DNA of 64,000 bases, from contig NZ_CP033966.1 of the NCBI RefSeq assembly GCF_003854895.1, positions 5,456,001 to 5,520,000 of the forward strand, read 5' to 3'. Source of the DNA: Pigmentiphaga sp. H8. Lineage in GTDB: Bacteria > Pseudomonadota > Gammaproteobacteria > Burkholderiales > Burkholderiaceae_B. The notes beneath the pieces were generated by a model that was given only the letters and a program-made list of their open reading frames with translations, did no database searches and was not told the DNA's origin. The stretch's first letter is position 1. Every line of letters begins with the position of its first letter. The translations under genes were made by a program, and so were the position numbers. Below are positions 8,277 to 15,600 of the stretch, in pieces.

Positions 8277-9248
8277 CTACTCCGCCTGGATCCCCGCGTG
8301 CCGGATCTGCGCGCCCCATTCCTCGTGCTGGGCGCGCACGAAGCGCTGGAAATCGTCGCCGGCCAGGAAATCGGTCTCCATGCCCATGCCGCGCAGGCGC
8401 TCCTTGACCTCGGGCTTGTTCAGCGACAGTTTCAATTGCTCCTGCCACCACTGCACCACCGGTGCCGGCAGCCGCGCCGGCCCCGCCACGCCTATCCAGC
8501 CGGTCAGGTCCAGTCCGGACAGGCCGAGTTCGGCGGCAGTGGGGACATCGGGCAGGATGGTGGAACGCTTGTTGGACACCAGCGCGACGGCATTCAGGTT
8601 GTGCGCGCCGATCTGCGGCAGCACGGCGCCCAGGTCGGAGGAAACGAAATCGACGCGCCCGCCCAGCAGGTCGGTCACGGCCGCGGGCTGGCCCTTGTAG
8701 GGCACGCTCAGCACCTCCATGCCGGCGGCGCGGCTGAAGGCGGCCGAGGCCACCTGGCCGGTGCCCGATCCGTATCCGGTGGCCAGCGATTTCGGCTTGG
8801 CGCGGCCGGCGGCGATCAGGCTCTTGGCGTCGGCGTATCCGCCCGCGGCGCGGGTCACGACCACCACGTCGAAGCGCACCATGCGGGCCACCTGGGTGAA
8901 GTCCGCCAGCGCATCGTGCTTCTGGATGGCCTTGGACAGGAACGGGCCCGACGAACTGGTGGCGCTGGAGCTGGGCATCATGGTGTAGCCGTCGGGAGCG
9001 GCGCGCGCCACCGCGTCCACGCCCAGCGCCCCCAGCGCCCCGGCCCGGTTCTCGACGACGATCACGGCGCCCGTGCGGGCGCGTATGTCGTCGGTCACGA
9101 TGCGCGACACGTTGTCGATGGAGCTGCCGGCCGGAAAGCCGATCACGAAGCGCACGGTCCTGCCCGCCTCGGGATAGCCCTGGGCATGCGCCGGCATTCC
9201 CGCTTGCAGGGCGGCCGCCGCCAGGCCCAGCACGATCACCTTCCGCAT
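8277..9248 (-). CDS. Bug receptor, first copy in the CoA-transferase operon
   Basis: This 323-residue receptor has a short Sec signal (MRKVIVLGLAAAALQAG, cleavage near AHAQ), then AGRTVRFVIGFPAGSSIDNVSR. The usual GG of the ligand loop reads GS, unlike the other receptors here, so its pocket may differ. SVPYKGQPAAVTDLLGGRV is intact. GAGGAGA lies at the right distance from the ATG. It is separated by 32 bases from the CaiB gene and is presumably co-transcribed with the CoA-ester genes. The ligand is unknown; a C5 dicarboxylate is a guess from context. Confidence 0.9.
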   Translation of the reverse strand: MRKVIVLGLAAAALQAGMPAHAQGYPEAGRTVRFVIGFPAGSSIDNVSRIVTDDIRARTGAVIVVENRAGALGALGVDAVARAAPDGYTMMPSSSATSSSGPFLSKAIQKHDALADFTQVARMVRFDVVVVTRAAGGYADAKSLIAAGRAKPKSLATGYGSGTGQVASAAFSRAAGMEVLSVPYKGQPAAVTDLLGGRVDFVSSDLGAVLPQIGAHNLNAVALVSNKRSTILPDVPTAAELGLSGLDLTGWIGVAGPARLPAPVVQWWQEQLKLSLNKPEVKERLRGMGMETDFLAGDDFQRFVRAQHEEWGAQIRHAGIQAE

Positions 9249-9280
9249 AGAAGTCTCCTCTTTCCTTGTCGTGGTTGTCG

Positions 9281-10444
9281 TCAGCGCGGCACGGACCAGG
9301 TCCGGCCGCCCAGCACTTCTTCGGTGTGTTCGCCCAGACTCGGCGCGTGCCGGCGCACGTCGCCCGGGGTCGCGCCGAAATGCACGGGAATGCCGGCCTG
9401 GCGCAGGCGGCCTTCGGTGGGGTGTTCGCATTCGCGCCAGAAACCCAGCGCCGCCAGGTGCGGGTCGGCCAGCAGGTCGTCGAAGCTGTGCACGGGCGCG
9501 AACGGGATGTCGGCGGTCTCCAGCGCCTCCAGCCATTGCGCGGTGGTGCGCGCGCGCAGGGTGTCCTCGACGTAGCGGTACAGTTCGGGGAAATGCCGGC
9601 TGCGGTCGCGGGCCGTGCAATAGCGCGGGTCGTCCGCCATGCCCGGATCGCCGGCCAGCGCGAAGAAACGCCGCCATTGGGCGTCGGTGTAGGGCACCAC
9701 GCTCAGGTAGCCGTCGCGGGTGGCGAAGGGCCGGCGGTATTCGTTCAGCAGCCGGGCATAGCCGGCCTCGCCCTCGGCCGGCACGAAACTGCGGCCGGCC
9801 AGGTGTTCCGGCGCCAGGAAGGCCACCATGCATTCGAACATGGGCACTTCTATGGACTGCCCGGCGCCGGTGCGCTCGCGCGCGTACAAGGCGCAGGCGA
9901 TGGCGTTCGAGACGTACAGCGCGACGGTCTTGTCGGCCACGACCGAGTTCACGTAGCGCGGCGCCTCGGCTCCGGCCGCCCCTTGCAGCCAGGCCAGGCC
10001 GGAGGCCGCCTGTATCGTATCGTCGATGGCCGGCCGGCCCGCGTAGGGGCCGCGCTCGGAATAGCCATAGCAGACGCAATGGATGAGCCGGGGAAAGCGC
10101 GGCGCCAGCGATTCGTGGTCCAGCCCCAGGCGCCGCAGCGCCGGCGCGCGCATGTTGGAGACGAACACGTCGGCGCCGGCGATCAGTTCCAGCAGCGCTT
10201 CGAGGCCCCGCGGCGTCTTGGCGTCGAGCACCACGCTGCGTTTGTTGCGGTTCAGGTTCAGGTGGGCATGGCTCATGCCGGCATGGCGTTGCGGCGTGAC
10301 GTGGCGGAACACGTCGCCCGCCGGCGGCTCGACCTTGATCACGTCGGCGCCCATGTCCCCCAGCATCTGCGTCGCCATGGGCCCCATGCCGACCGTGCTC
10401 ATGTCCAGGATGCGCACCCCGTCCAGCGGACCGGCCATGTTCAT
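9281..10444 (-). CDS. CaiB/BaiF family (family III) CoA-transferase
   Basis: This 387-residue protein transfers CoA between carboxylates. It shows the family pattern PLDGVRILDMSTVGMGPMATQMLGDMGADVIKVE at the N-terminus, GPYAGRPAIDD with the likely catalytic aspartate near residue 141, and the GAGQSIEVPMFE segment. The start codon overlaps the stop of the lyase gene as ATGA, so translation is probably coupled. Beside a CitE/HpcH lyase and a MaoC hydratase it fits the activating step of itaconate or mesaconate breakdown; that substrate is inference. Confidence 0.9.
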   Translation of the reverse strand: MNMAGPLDGVRILDMSTVGMGPMATQMLGDMGADVIKVEPPAGDVFRHVTPQRHAGMSHAHLNLNRNKRSVVLDAKTPRGLEALLELIAGADVFVSNMRAPALRRLGLDHESLAPRFPRLIHCVCYGYSERGPYAGRPAIDDTIQAASGLAWLQGAAGAEAPRYVNSVVADKTVALYVSNAIACALYARERTGAGQSIEVPMFECMVAFLAPEHLAGRSFVPAEGEAGYARLLNEYRRPFATRDGYLSVVPYTDAQWRRFFALAGDPGMADDPRYCTARDRSRHFPELYRYVEDTLRARTTAQWLEALETADIPFAPVHSFDDLLADPHLAALGFWRECEHPTEGRLRQAGIPVHFGATPGDVRRHAPSLGEHTEEVLGGRTWSVPR

Positions 10445-11295
10445 TCCCCTCCCAGCAGCCGGCGCGCCAGCCGCAGGTGCGGCCGGTCGACCATCTTGCC
10501 GTCCAGGTTCAGCGTGCCGGCGCCGGGATGGGCGTCGAACGCCCGGACCACCGCCCGCGCCCACCGCAACTGGGCCTCGTCGGGCGTCAGCAGCCGGTTG
10601 ATCGGCTCCACGTGGCGGGGGTGGATGGCCAGCTTGGCGACGAAGCCGTCGCGTACCGCCTCGCGCGTTTCTCCCTCCAGGATGTCGGGCGCGTCCAGGT
10701 CCACGCACACGGTGTCCACCGCGCGCACGCCGGCGGCGGCCGCGGCCGCCAGGCACAGGGAACGCGCCAGCCGGAACGGCTCGGTGTAGCGGCCGGCCTC
10801 GCGGTTGCCCCGCGCGCCCAGGTCCGCGGCCAGGTCCTCCGCGCCCCACGACAGCCCCCACAGCCGCGGCGTGGCGCCGGCGTAGTCGTGCAGACCGAAC
10901 AGCGAACGCGCGGTCTCGGTAACGATGGCCAGGATGCGGATGCCGCCTTCGGGCAGGCCGGCCATGGCCTCGCAGGCATCCAGGTAGTGGGCCGCCCGTT
11001 CCAGGTCGGCGCGCCGGGCGCACTTGGGCAGCACGATGCCGAACGGCCGCCCGGGCACGACGGCGGCCAGGTCGGCCAGCGCCTCGCCGCTGTCCAGCGC
11101 ATTGGTGCGCACCCACACCTGCTTGCCGGCCGGCGCCTGGCCGAGCATGGCGCGCACGGCATCGCGCGCCGCCGCCTTGCGGTCGGGCGCGACCGAGTCT
11201 TCCAGGTCGAGGATCAGCGCGTCGGCGACGCTGGCCGCGGCCTTGTCGAACTTGCGCGGCGCATCGCCCGGAACGAACAGCATCGAGCGGACCAT
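10441..11295 (-). CDS. HpcH/HpaI aldolase / citrate lyase beta-like (CitE) acyl-CoA lyase
   Basis: This 284-residue protein belongs to the CitE-like lyases that cleave malyl-, citramalyl- or citryl-CoA thioesters with Mg2+. Expected residues are present: R63 in WVRTNA, E127 in VTETARS and D154 in WGAEDLAADLG; SMLFVPGD opens the barrel. GAGGAGA precedes the ATG and overlaps the stop region of the MaoC gene 11 bases upstream; its own stop overlaps the CaiB start. The set fits a citramalyl-CoA or methylmalyl-CoA lyase that releases pyruvate or glyoxylate. Confidence 0.9.
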   Translation of the reverse strand: MVRSMLFVPGDAPRKFDKAAASVADALILDLEDSVAPDRKAAARDAVRAMLGQAPAGKQVWVRTNALDSGEALADLAAVVPGRPFGIVLPKCARRADLERAAHYLDACEAMAGLPEGGIRILAIVTETARSLFGLHDYAGATPRLWGLSWGAEDLAADLGARGNREAGRYTEPFRLARSLCLAAAAAAGVRAVDTVCVDLDAPDILEGETREAVRDGFVAKLAIHPRHVEPINRLLTPDEAQLRWARAVVRAFDAHPGAGTLNLDGKMVDRPHLRLARRLLGGE

Positions 11296-11306
11296 GGCGG
11301 TCTCCT

Positions 11307-11759
11307 CTAGGCCGGAGCCTTGTGCATCAGGGCCGAGCGCTTGCAGCGGGCGACGATGTCGTCGTCCTGGTTCAGCGCGAGGTGTTCGAACTCGACGATG
11401 CCGGCGTTGGGGCGCGAACGGCTTTCGCGCACCGACAGCACGCGCGTGCGCACGTGCAGCGTGTCGCCGGCGAACACCGGCTTGGGAAAGGCGACCTCGC
11501 TCATGCCCAGGTTGGCCACCGTGGTGCCCAGCGTGGTGTCGTTCACCGTCATCCCTATCATCAGCCCCAGCGTGAAGAGGCTGTTCACCAGCGGACGCTT
11601 GAATTCGGTCCGGGCCGCGAAGTGCGCATCGATGTGCAGCGGCTGCACGTTCATGGTCAGGGAGCTGAACAGCACGTTGTCCATTTCCGTGACCGTGCGG
11701 GTCCAGTCGTGGGCGAACTCCTGCCCGGGGGAGAACTGCTCGAAATACAGTCCGGCCAT
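11307..11759 (-). CDS. MaoC-family dehydratase (hot-dog hydratase)
   Basis: This 150-residue single hot-dog domain protein carries the MaoC hydratase region LTMNVQPLHIDAHFAARTEFKRPLVNSLFTLGLM, with the Asp-His pair of the active site (HIDAHFA), and the C-terminal strand FEHLALNQDDDIVARCKRSALM. AGGAGAC sits just before the ATG. It is the first gene of the operon reading toward 6492 and faces the IclR gene. With CoA-transferase and CitE-like lyase it would hydrate an enoyl-CoA such as itaconyl- or mesaconyl-CoA. Known Pseudomonas itaconyl-CoA hydratase is longer, so the exact assignment stays open. Confidence 0.86.
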   Translation of the reverse strand: MAGLYFEQFSPGQEFAHDWTRTVTEMDNVLFSSLTMNVQPLHIDAHFAARTEFKRPLVNSLFTLGLMIGMTVNDTTLGTTVANLGMSEVAFPKPVFAGDTLHVRTRVLSVRESRSRPNAGIVEFEHLALNQDDDIVARCKRSALMHKAPA

Positions 11760-11806
11760 CGTCGTCTCCTGGTCGTCGTTCTTGTTTATGAATAAAAGTT
11801 TATATA

Positions 11807-11826
11807 CTTGAACATCAATATTCAAG
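11807..11826. promoter_or_regulatory. Inverted repeat, likely IclR operator
   Basis: The perfect dyad CTTGAA-N8-TTCAAG lies in an AT-rich stretch between the divergent MaoC operon and the IclR gene. A second small dyad, TTTAT-GA-ATAAA, lies at 11785-11796. The region is far more AT-rich than its surroundings, as expected for a shared promoter. Binding by the adjacent IclR protein is inference. Confidence 0.5.
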
Positions 11827-11888
11827 CCTGGCCGGGCGCAGGCGCCGGAAAGTGGCACCCTCGCGTTCATGCCTATAGACTTTTGCCC

Positions 11889-12650
11889 ATGAATACGAAC
11901 GACGTGAAAAGCGCCAAGCGGGTGCTGACCATCCTGCAATATTTCGCCCAGACCCGGGCGCCGGCCTCGCTCACGCAGATCTCGGCGGCGCTGGGCTTTC
12001 CCAAGTCCAGTTGCCTGGCGCTGCTGGATACCCTGGAAGGGGAAGGCTACGCCCACCAGACGGGCGGCCGCTACTACCTGACGCGCCGGTGGTTCAACGA
12101 AGCGCGCGCCATCGCCGAGCACGACCAGCTGGCCGCCCGCATCCGGCCGGTGCTGGAAGACCTGCGCGACAAGCTGCGCGAGACACTGATCCTGGCCCAG
12201 CGCTCGGGCAGCCAGGCGCTCTACCTGGACGTGGCCGAACCCGAGCGCATCGTCCGCTTCACCGCCCGCACCGGTGAACTCAAGCCGCTACACGCCGCCG
12301 CGTCGGGGCGCGCGCTGCTGGCCGCCATGGCGCCGGCCGAGCGCGAGGCGCTGCTCGCGCGCATGCCGCTGCCGCGCTTCACCGACCAGACGCCGACGAC
12401 GCGGGACGCGCTGGAAAAAATGCTGGAAGAAGGAGACCGGCGGGGCTATCACGTGAACCTGGGCGAGCACCAGGCGGACACCTTGTCGGTGGCCGCCCCG
12501 GTCGTCCTGTACGGCACGCCCTATGCGCTGACCGTGGGGGCGCCGCTGGAACGCGCGAAGCCGCGCGTGCGGGAGATCGGCGGGATGCTGGTGGAAGCGG
12601 CGGCCAGGCTGGCCGCCGAGGTCGACCGCGCCGACGCGGCGCCGGCCTGA
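11889..12650 (+). CDS. IclR family transcriptional regulator
   Basis: This 253-residue regulator has the IclR layout. A winged helix-turn-helix lies at about residues 6-65 (SAKRVLTILQYFAQTRAPASLTQISAALGFPKSSCLALLDTLE), followed by an effector domain containing ERIVRFTARTGELKPLHAAASGRALLAAM. I chose the ATG at 11889 because it begins directly at the DNA-binding domain; the frame extends upstream into the promoter. It is divergent from the MaoC-HpcH-CaiB-Bug operon and very probably controls it in response to the pathway's acid or CoA ester. Confidence 0.9.
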   Translation: MNTNDVKSAKRVLTILQYFAQTRAPASLTQISAALGFPKSSCLALLDTLEGEGYAHQTGGRYYLTRRWFNEARAIAEHDQLAARIRPVLEDLRDKLRETLILAQRSGSQALYLDVAEPERIVRFTARTGELKPLHAAASGRALLAAMAPAEREALLARMPLPRFTDQTPTTRDALEKMLEEGDRRGYHVNLGEHQADTLSVAAPVVLYGTPYALTVGAPLERAKPRVREIGGMLVEAAARLAAEVDRADAAPA

Positions 12651-12671
12651 CGCCGGCGGCCGGGCCGGCCC

Positions 12672-14471
12672 CTACGGCGCCTCGTTCTCGTCCAGGCGCA
12701 GCGAGCGGGCCAGCTCGTTGATCCGCTCCTTGGTCTCTTCGACCAGCGTGCCGATCTCGCTGGCAGACGTGGACGAACGCATGGCGAGCTTGCGCACTTC
12801 GTCGGCCACCACCGCGAATCCGCGCCCGGCGTCGCCCGCGCGGGCCGCCTCGATGGCCGCGTTCAGCGACAGCAGGTTGGTCTGGGCGGCGATCTCGTTG
12901 ATGACCGCGACGATCTGGCCGATCTGCTCACTGGAGGCCAGCACGGAATTCATGGCACTGTGCGTGGTCTCGCGTTCCGTGTGCTCGGCCTGCACGTTCT
13001 TCAGGAAGGCGGTGTAGGCGATCTTGCCTTCGAGCCGTATCTTCGACAGCGACAAGAGGCCCCATATGCGCGTGCCGTCCTTGCGCTCGATGGGCACCTC
13101 GCGGCTGGTGCCCACGATCTTGTCCTTGCCCGTCTCGCGGTTGGCCTCGACCAGCCGGTCGTGGCCGGCCTGGATGGCGTGGGGCACCAGCATCTTGACG
13201 TTCCTGCCCAGGACCTCGTCGCGGCCGTAGCCCCACAGCCGCTCGGCGGCGGCGTTGAAGAAGGTGACGTTGTTCTGCTCGTCGATGGTGACCACCGCGT
13301 CCAGCGCCTGCTCCAGCGTCTGGTTCATCATCTCGCGCGCGTTGTGCTCGCCCGTGATGTCCTTGACGAAGGCCGTGTAGGTGATGCGGTCGCCCACCTT
13401 CACGCGCGACAGCGACAGACAGGCCCACACCTTGGCCCCGTCCTTGCGTTCGAGCCGCACGTCGCGGCTGGTGCCCACGATCTTGTCCACGCCGGTGCTG
13501 CGGTTGGCGTTCACGTAGCTGTCGTGCACGGCCTGGATGGCCTGCGGCACCAGCATCTTCACGTTGCGCCCGATCACCTCGGACCGCTCGTAGCCCCACA
13601 GCCGTTCGGCGGCCGAGTTGAAGAACGTGACGTTGTTCTCGCCGTCGATGGAGACCACGGCATCGATGGCCTGCTCCAGCGTCTGGTTGATGACCTCGCG
13701 CACCGCGCGTTCGCGCGAGATGTCCTTGACGAACGCGGTGTACAGGATGCGGCCGCCGACCCGGATCTTGGACAGGGACAGCGCGCCCCAGACCTGGGAG
13801 CCGTCCTTGCGCTCGACCTGCACCTCGCGGCTGGTGCCCACGATCTTGTCCTGGCCCGTTTCGCGGTTGGCCTCGACCAGCCGGTCGTGGTCGGCCTGGA
13901 GGCCGCGGGGCACCAGCATCTTCACGTTGCGGCCGATCACTTCCGAGCGGTCGTAGCCCCAGAAACGCTCGGCGGCGGCGTTGAAGAAGGTAACGTTGTT
14001 CTTCTCGTCGATGGACACCACCGCGTCCAGCGCCTGCTCCAGCGTCTGGTTGATGGTCTCGCGTTCTTCGTGCTGCGCGGTGATGTCGCGCACGAAGGCG
14101 GTATAGGTGATGTGCCGGCCGATGTTGACCCGCGACAGCGACAGGCTGACCCAGACCTTGCGGCCGTCCTTGCGGTCGATCTGCACCTTGCGGCTGGTGC
14201 CGACGATCTTGTTCTGTCCGGTCTCGCGGTGGGCGTCGACGTAGCCGTCGTGCGCGGCCTGGATGGCCTGCGGCACCAGCATCTTCACGTTGCGCCCGAT
14301 CACCTCGGACCGCTCGTAGCCCCACAGCCGCTCCGCCGCGGCGTTGTAGAAGGTCACGTTGTTGTGCTGGTCGATGCTGACCACCGCGTCGACGGCCTGC
14401 TCCAGCACCTGGGTGGAACGATCCGAACGGAATTCCAATACGCGCGCCAAGCGACTTGCGGTTCCCGACAT
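12672..14471 (-). CDS. Soluble chemoreceptor-like protein with four tandem DosP-like PAS units
   Basis: This 599-residue protein has no membrane segment or signal peptide. Four adjacent PAS units of 121 residues each (22-142, 143-263, 264-384, 385-505) are followed by a short methyl-accepting signalling hairpin (506-599) with the tip INEIAAQTNLLSLNAAIEAA. Each unit resembles the haem PAS of E. coli DosP and FixL (FFNAAAERLWGY, EVIGRNVKMLVP, RKDG-x-x-W). Each keeps a His at the proximal-ligand position (H74, H195, H316, H437) and an Arg 20 residues later (R94, R215, R336, R457); the DosP distal Met is Thr in all four. I infer a cytosolic oxygen or redox receptor. The start at 14471 has AAGGAGG upstream. 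Haem binding itself is not proven. Confidence 0.85.
   Translation of the reverse strand: MSGTASRLARVLEFRSDRSTQVLEQAVDAVVSIDQHNNVTFYNAAAERLWGYERSEVIGRNVKMLVPQAIQAAHDGYVDAHRETGQNKIVGTSRKVQIDRKDGRKVWVSLSLSRVNIGRHITYTAFVRDITAQHEERETINQTLEQALDAVVSIDEKNNVTFFNAAAERFWGYDRSEVIGRNVKMLVPRGLQADHDRLVEANRETGQDKIVGTSREVQVERKDGSQVWGALSLSKIRVGGRILYTAFVKDISRERAVREVINQTLEQAIDAVVSIDGENNVTFFNSAAERLWGYERSEVIGRNVKMLVPQAIQAVHDSYVNANRSTGVDKIVGTSRDVRLERKDGAKVWACLSLSRVKVGDRITYTAFVKDITGEHNAREMMNQTLEQALDAVVTIDEQNNVTFFNAAAERLWGYGRDEVLGRNVKMLVPHAIQAGHDRLVEANRETGKDKIVGTSREVPIERKDGTRIWGLLSLSKIRLEGKIAYTAFLKNVQAEHTERETTHSAMNSVLASSEQIGQIVAVINEIAAQTNLLSLNAAIEAARAGDAGRGFAVVADEVRKLAMRSSTSASEIGTLVEETKERINELARSLRLDENEAP
12957..14408 (-). 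repeat. Four tandem 363-bp PAS-coding repeats
   Basis: Units lie at 14046-14408, 13683-14045, 13320-13682 and 12957-13319, with no linker between them. The exact 121-codon period and the closely matching coding stretches (for example the segments encoding GRNVKMLVP and KIVGTSR) point to internal duplication of one PAS exon-like unit. Such repeats can expand or contract by recombination. Confidence 0.85.
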
Positions 14472-14594
14472 GCCGACCTCCTTTGAATAACAGGATCTCG
14501 GCGCGCGCCCCGGGGAATGGATCAGGGACAACCCTGAGCATGCACAACTTCGGCCATCACGAGTCTTCTTGACGTGAAAGCCGCCCCGCCGGCG

Positions 14595-15560
14595 TCAATC
14601 CAGGCGGATGCCGAACTCGGCGACGATCGCTCCCGCCCGCGTGTAGTCCTCGCGCGTGCGGCGCGTGAAGTCTTGCGCCGAGCCCCCCACCGGCACTTCC
14701 CACTGCGCGCGGAACTCCTTCTGCACGTCGGGTTCGGCCAGGATGGCCGCGACCTCGCGGTTGAGCCGCGCGACCACCGGAGCGGGCGTGCCGGCGGGCG
14801 CCAGCATGCCGTACCAGGTCGTCACGTCCAGCCCCTTCACGCCCTGCTCCTCCAGCGTCGGCACCTGGGGCAGCAGCGTGGAGCGGGTGGGCTGCACGAC
14901 GCCCAGCGCCACCATCTTGCCGGCCTGGACATGGGGCCAGAGCGAACCGGGCACGCCATAGATCAGGTCGATGTGGCCGCCCAGCAGGTCGGTGATGGCG
15001 GGCGCCGTGCCCTTGTAGGGCACGTGGGTGATCGACACGCCCGCCGCGCGGTTGAACAGTTCCCCGGCGATGTGCATGGGCGAACCGCTGCCCGGGCTGC
15101 CGTAGCTCAGGCCCGGGCGCTTCTTCGCCAGCGCGACCAGCCCCGCCGCGTCCGATACACCCAGGCCCGGCCGCGCGGCCAGCAGCAGCATGCCCTGCGA
15201 CAGCTGGATGACCGGCGCGAAGGCGCGCACCACGTCCGGCGTGGAGGCCTTGGGCAGCAGGTGGGCCGCCAGAAACAGGGTATTCGGCGCCACCAGCAGC
15301 GTGTAGCCGTCGGGCGCGGCCTTGGCGACGTGGCTGGCGCCGATCATGCCGCTGGCGCCCGGCAGGTTCTCGACCACGAAGGGCTGCCCCAGCCGCTTGG
15401 CCAGGCGCTGGGCCACCAGCCTGGCCAGCACGTCGGTGCCGGCGCCGGGCGGATAGCCGACCACGATGGTCACGGGCCGCGCGGGGTAGCCGGCGTCAGG
15501 CGCGGGCTGGGCCTGCGCGAGGGAACAACAGGACAGCAACAGGCAGATCAGGATTCTCAC
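14595..15560 (-). CDS. Bug receptor next to the Rieske oxygenase
   Basis: This 321-residue receptor starts with GTG at 15560, supported by AGGAGAG at the right spacing. The signal peptide is VRILICLLLSCCSLAQAQ, then YPARPVTIVVGYPPGAGTDVLARL and THVPYKGTAPAITDLLGGHI. It lies 40 bases after the Rieske oxygenase gene and on the same strand, so it probably delivers or senses the aromatic acid attacked by that enzyme. Confidence 0.9.
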   Translation of the reverse strand: MRILICLLLSCCSLAQAQPAPDAGYPARPVTIVVGYPPGAGTDVLARLVAQRLAKRLGQPFVVENLPGASGMIGASHVAKAAPDGYTLLVAPNTLFLAAHLLPKASTPDVVRAFAPVIQLSQGMLLLAARPGLGVSDAAGLVALAKKRPGLSYGSPGSGSPMHIAGELFNRAAGVSITHVPYKGTAPAITDLLGGHIDLIYGVPGSLWPHVQAGKMVALGVVQPTRSTLLPQVPTLEEQGVKGLDVTTWYGMLAPAGTPAPVVARLNREVAAILAEPDVQKEFRAQWEVPVGGSAQDFTRRTREDYTRAGAIVAEFGIRLD

Positions 15561-15600
15561 GGCGCTCTCCTGGCCGCACGAAGGCGGCCGGCTTCGGGGT

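Noticed and set aside
12957..14408. Regularly spaced repeats as a CRISPR-like array
   Set aside because: The period is 363 bp, the repeats are coding and contiguous, and no cas genes exist in the window.
12960..14486. A 508-codon plus-strand frame opposite the PAS gene with an apparently repetitive product
   Set aside because: The repeats are the complement of the four PAS units; the product has no recognisable domain.
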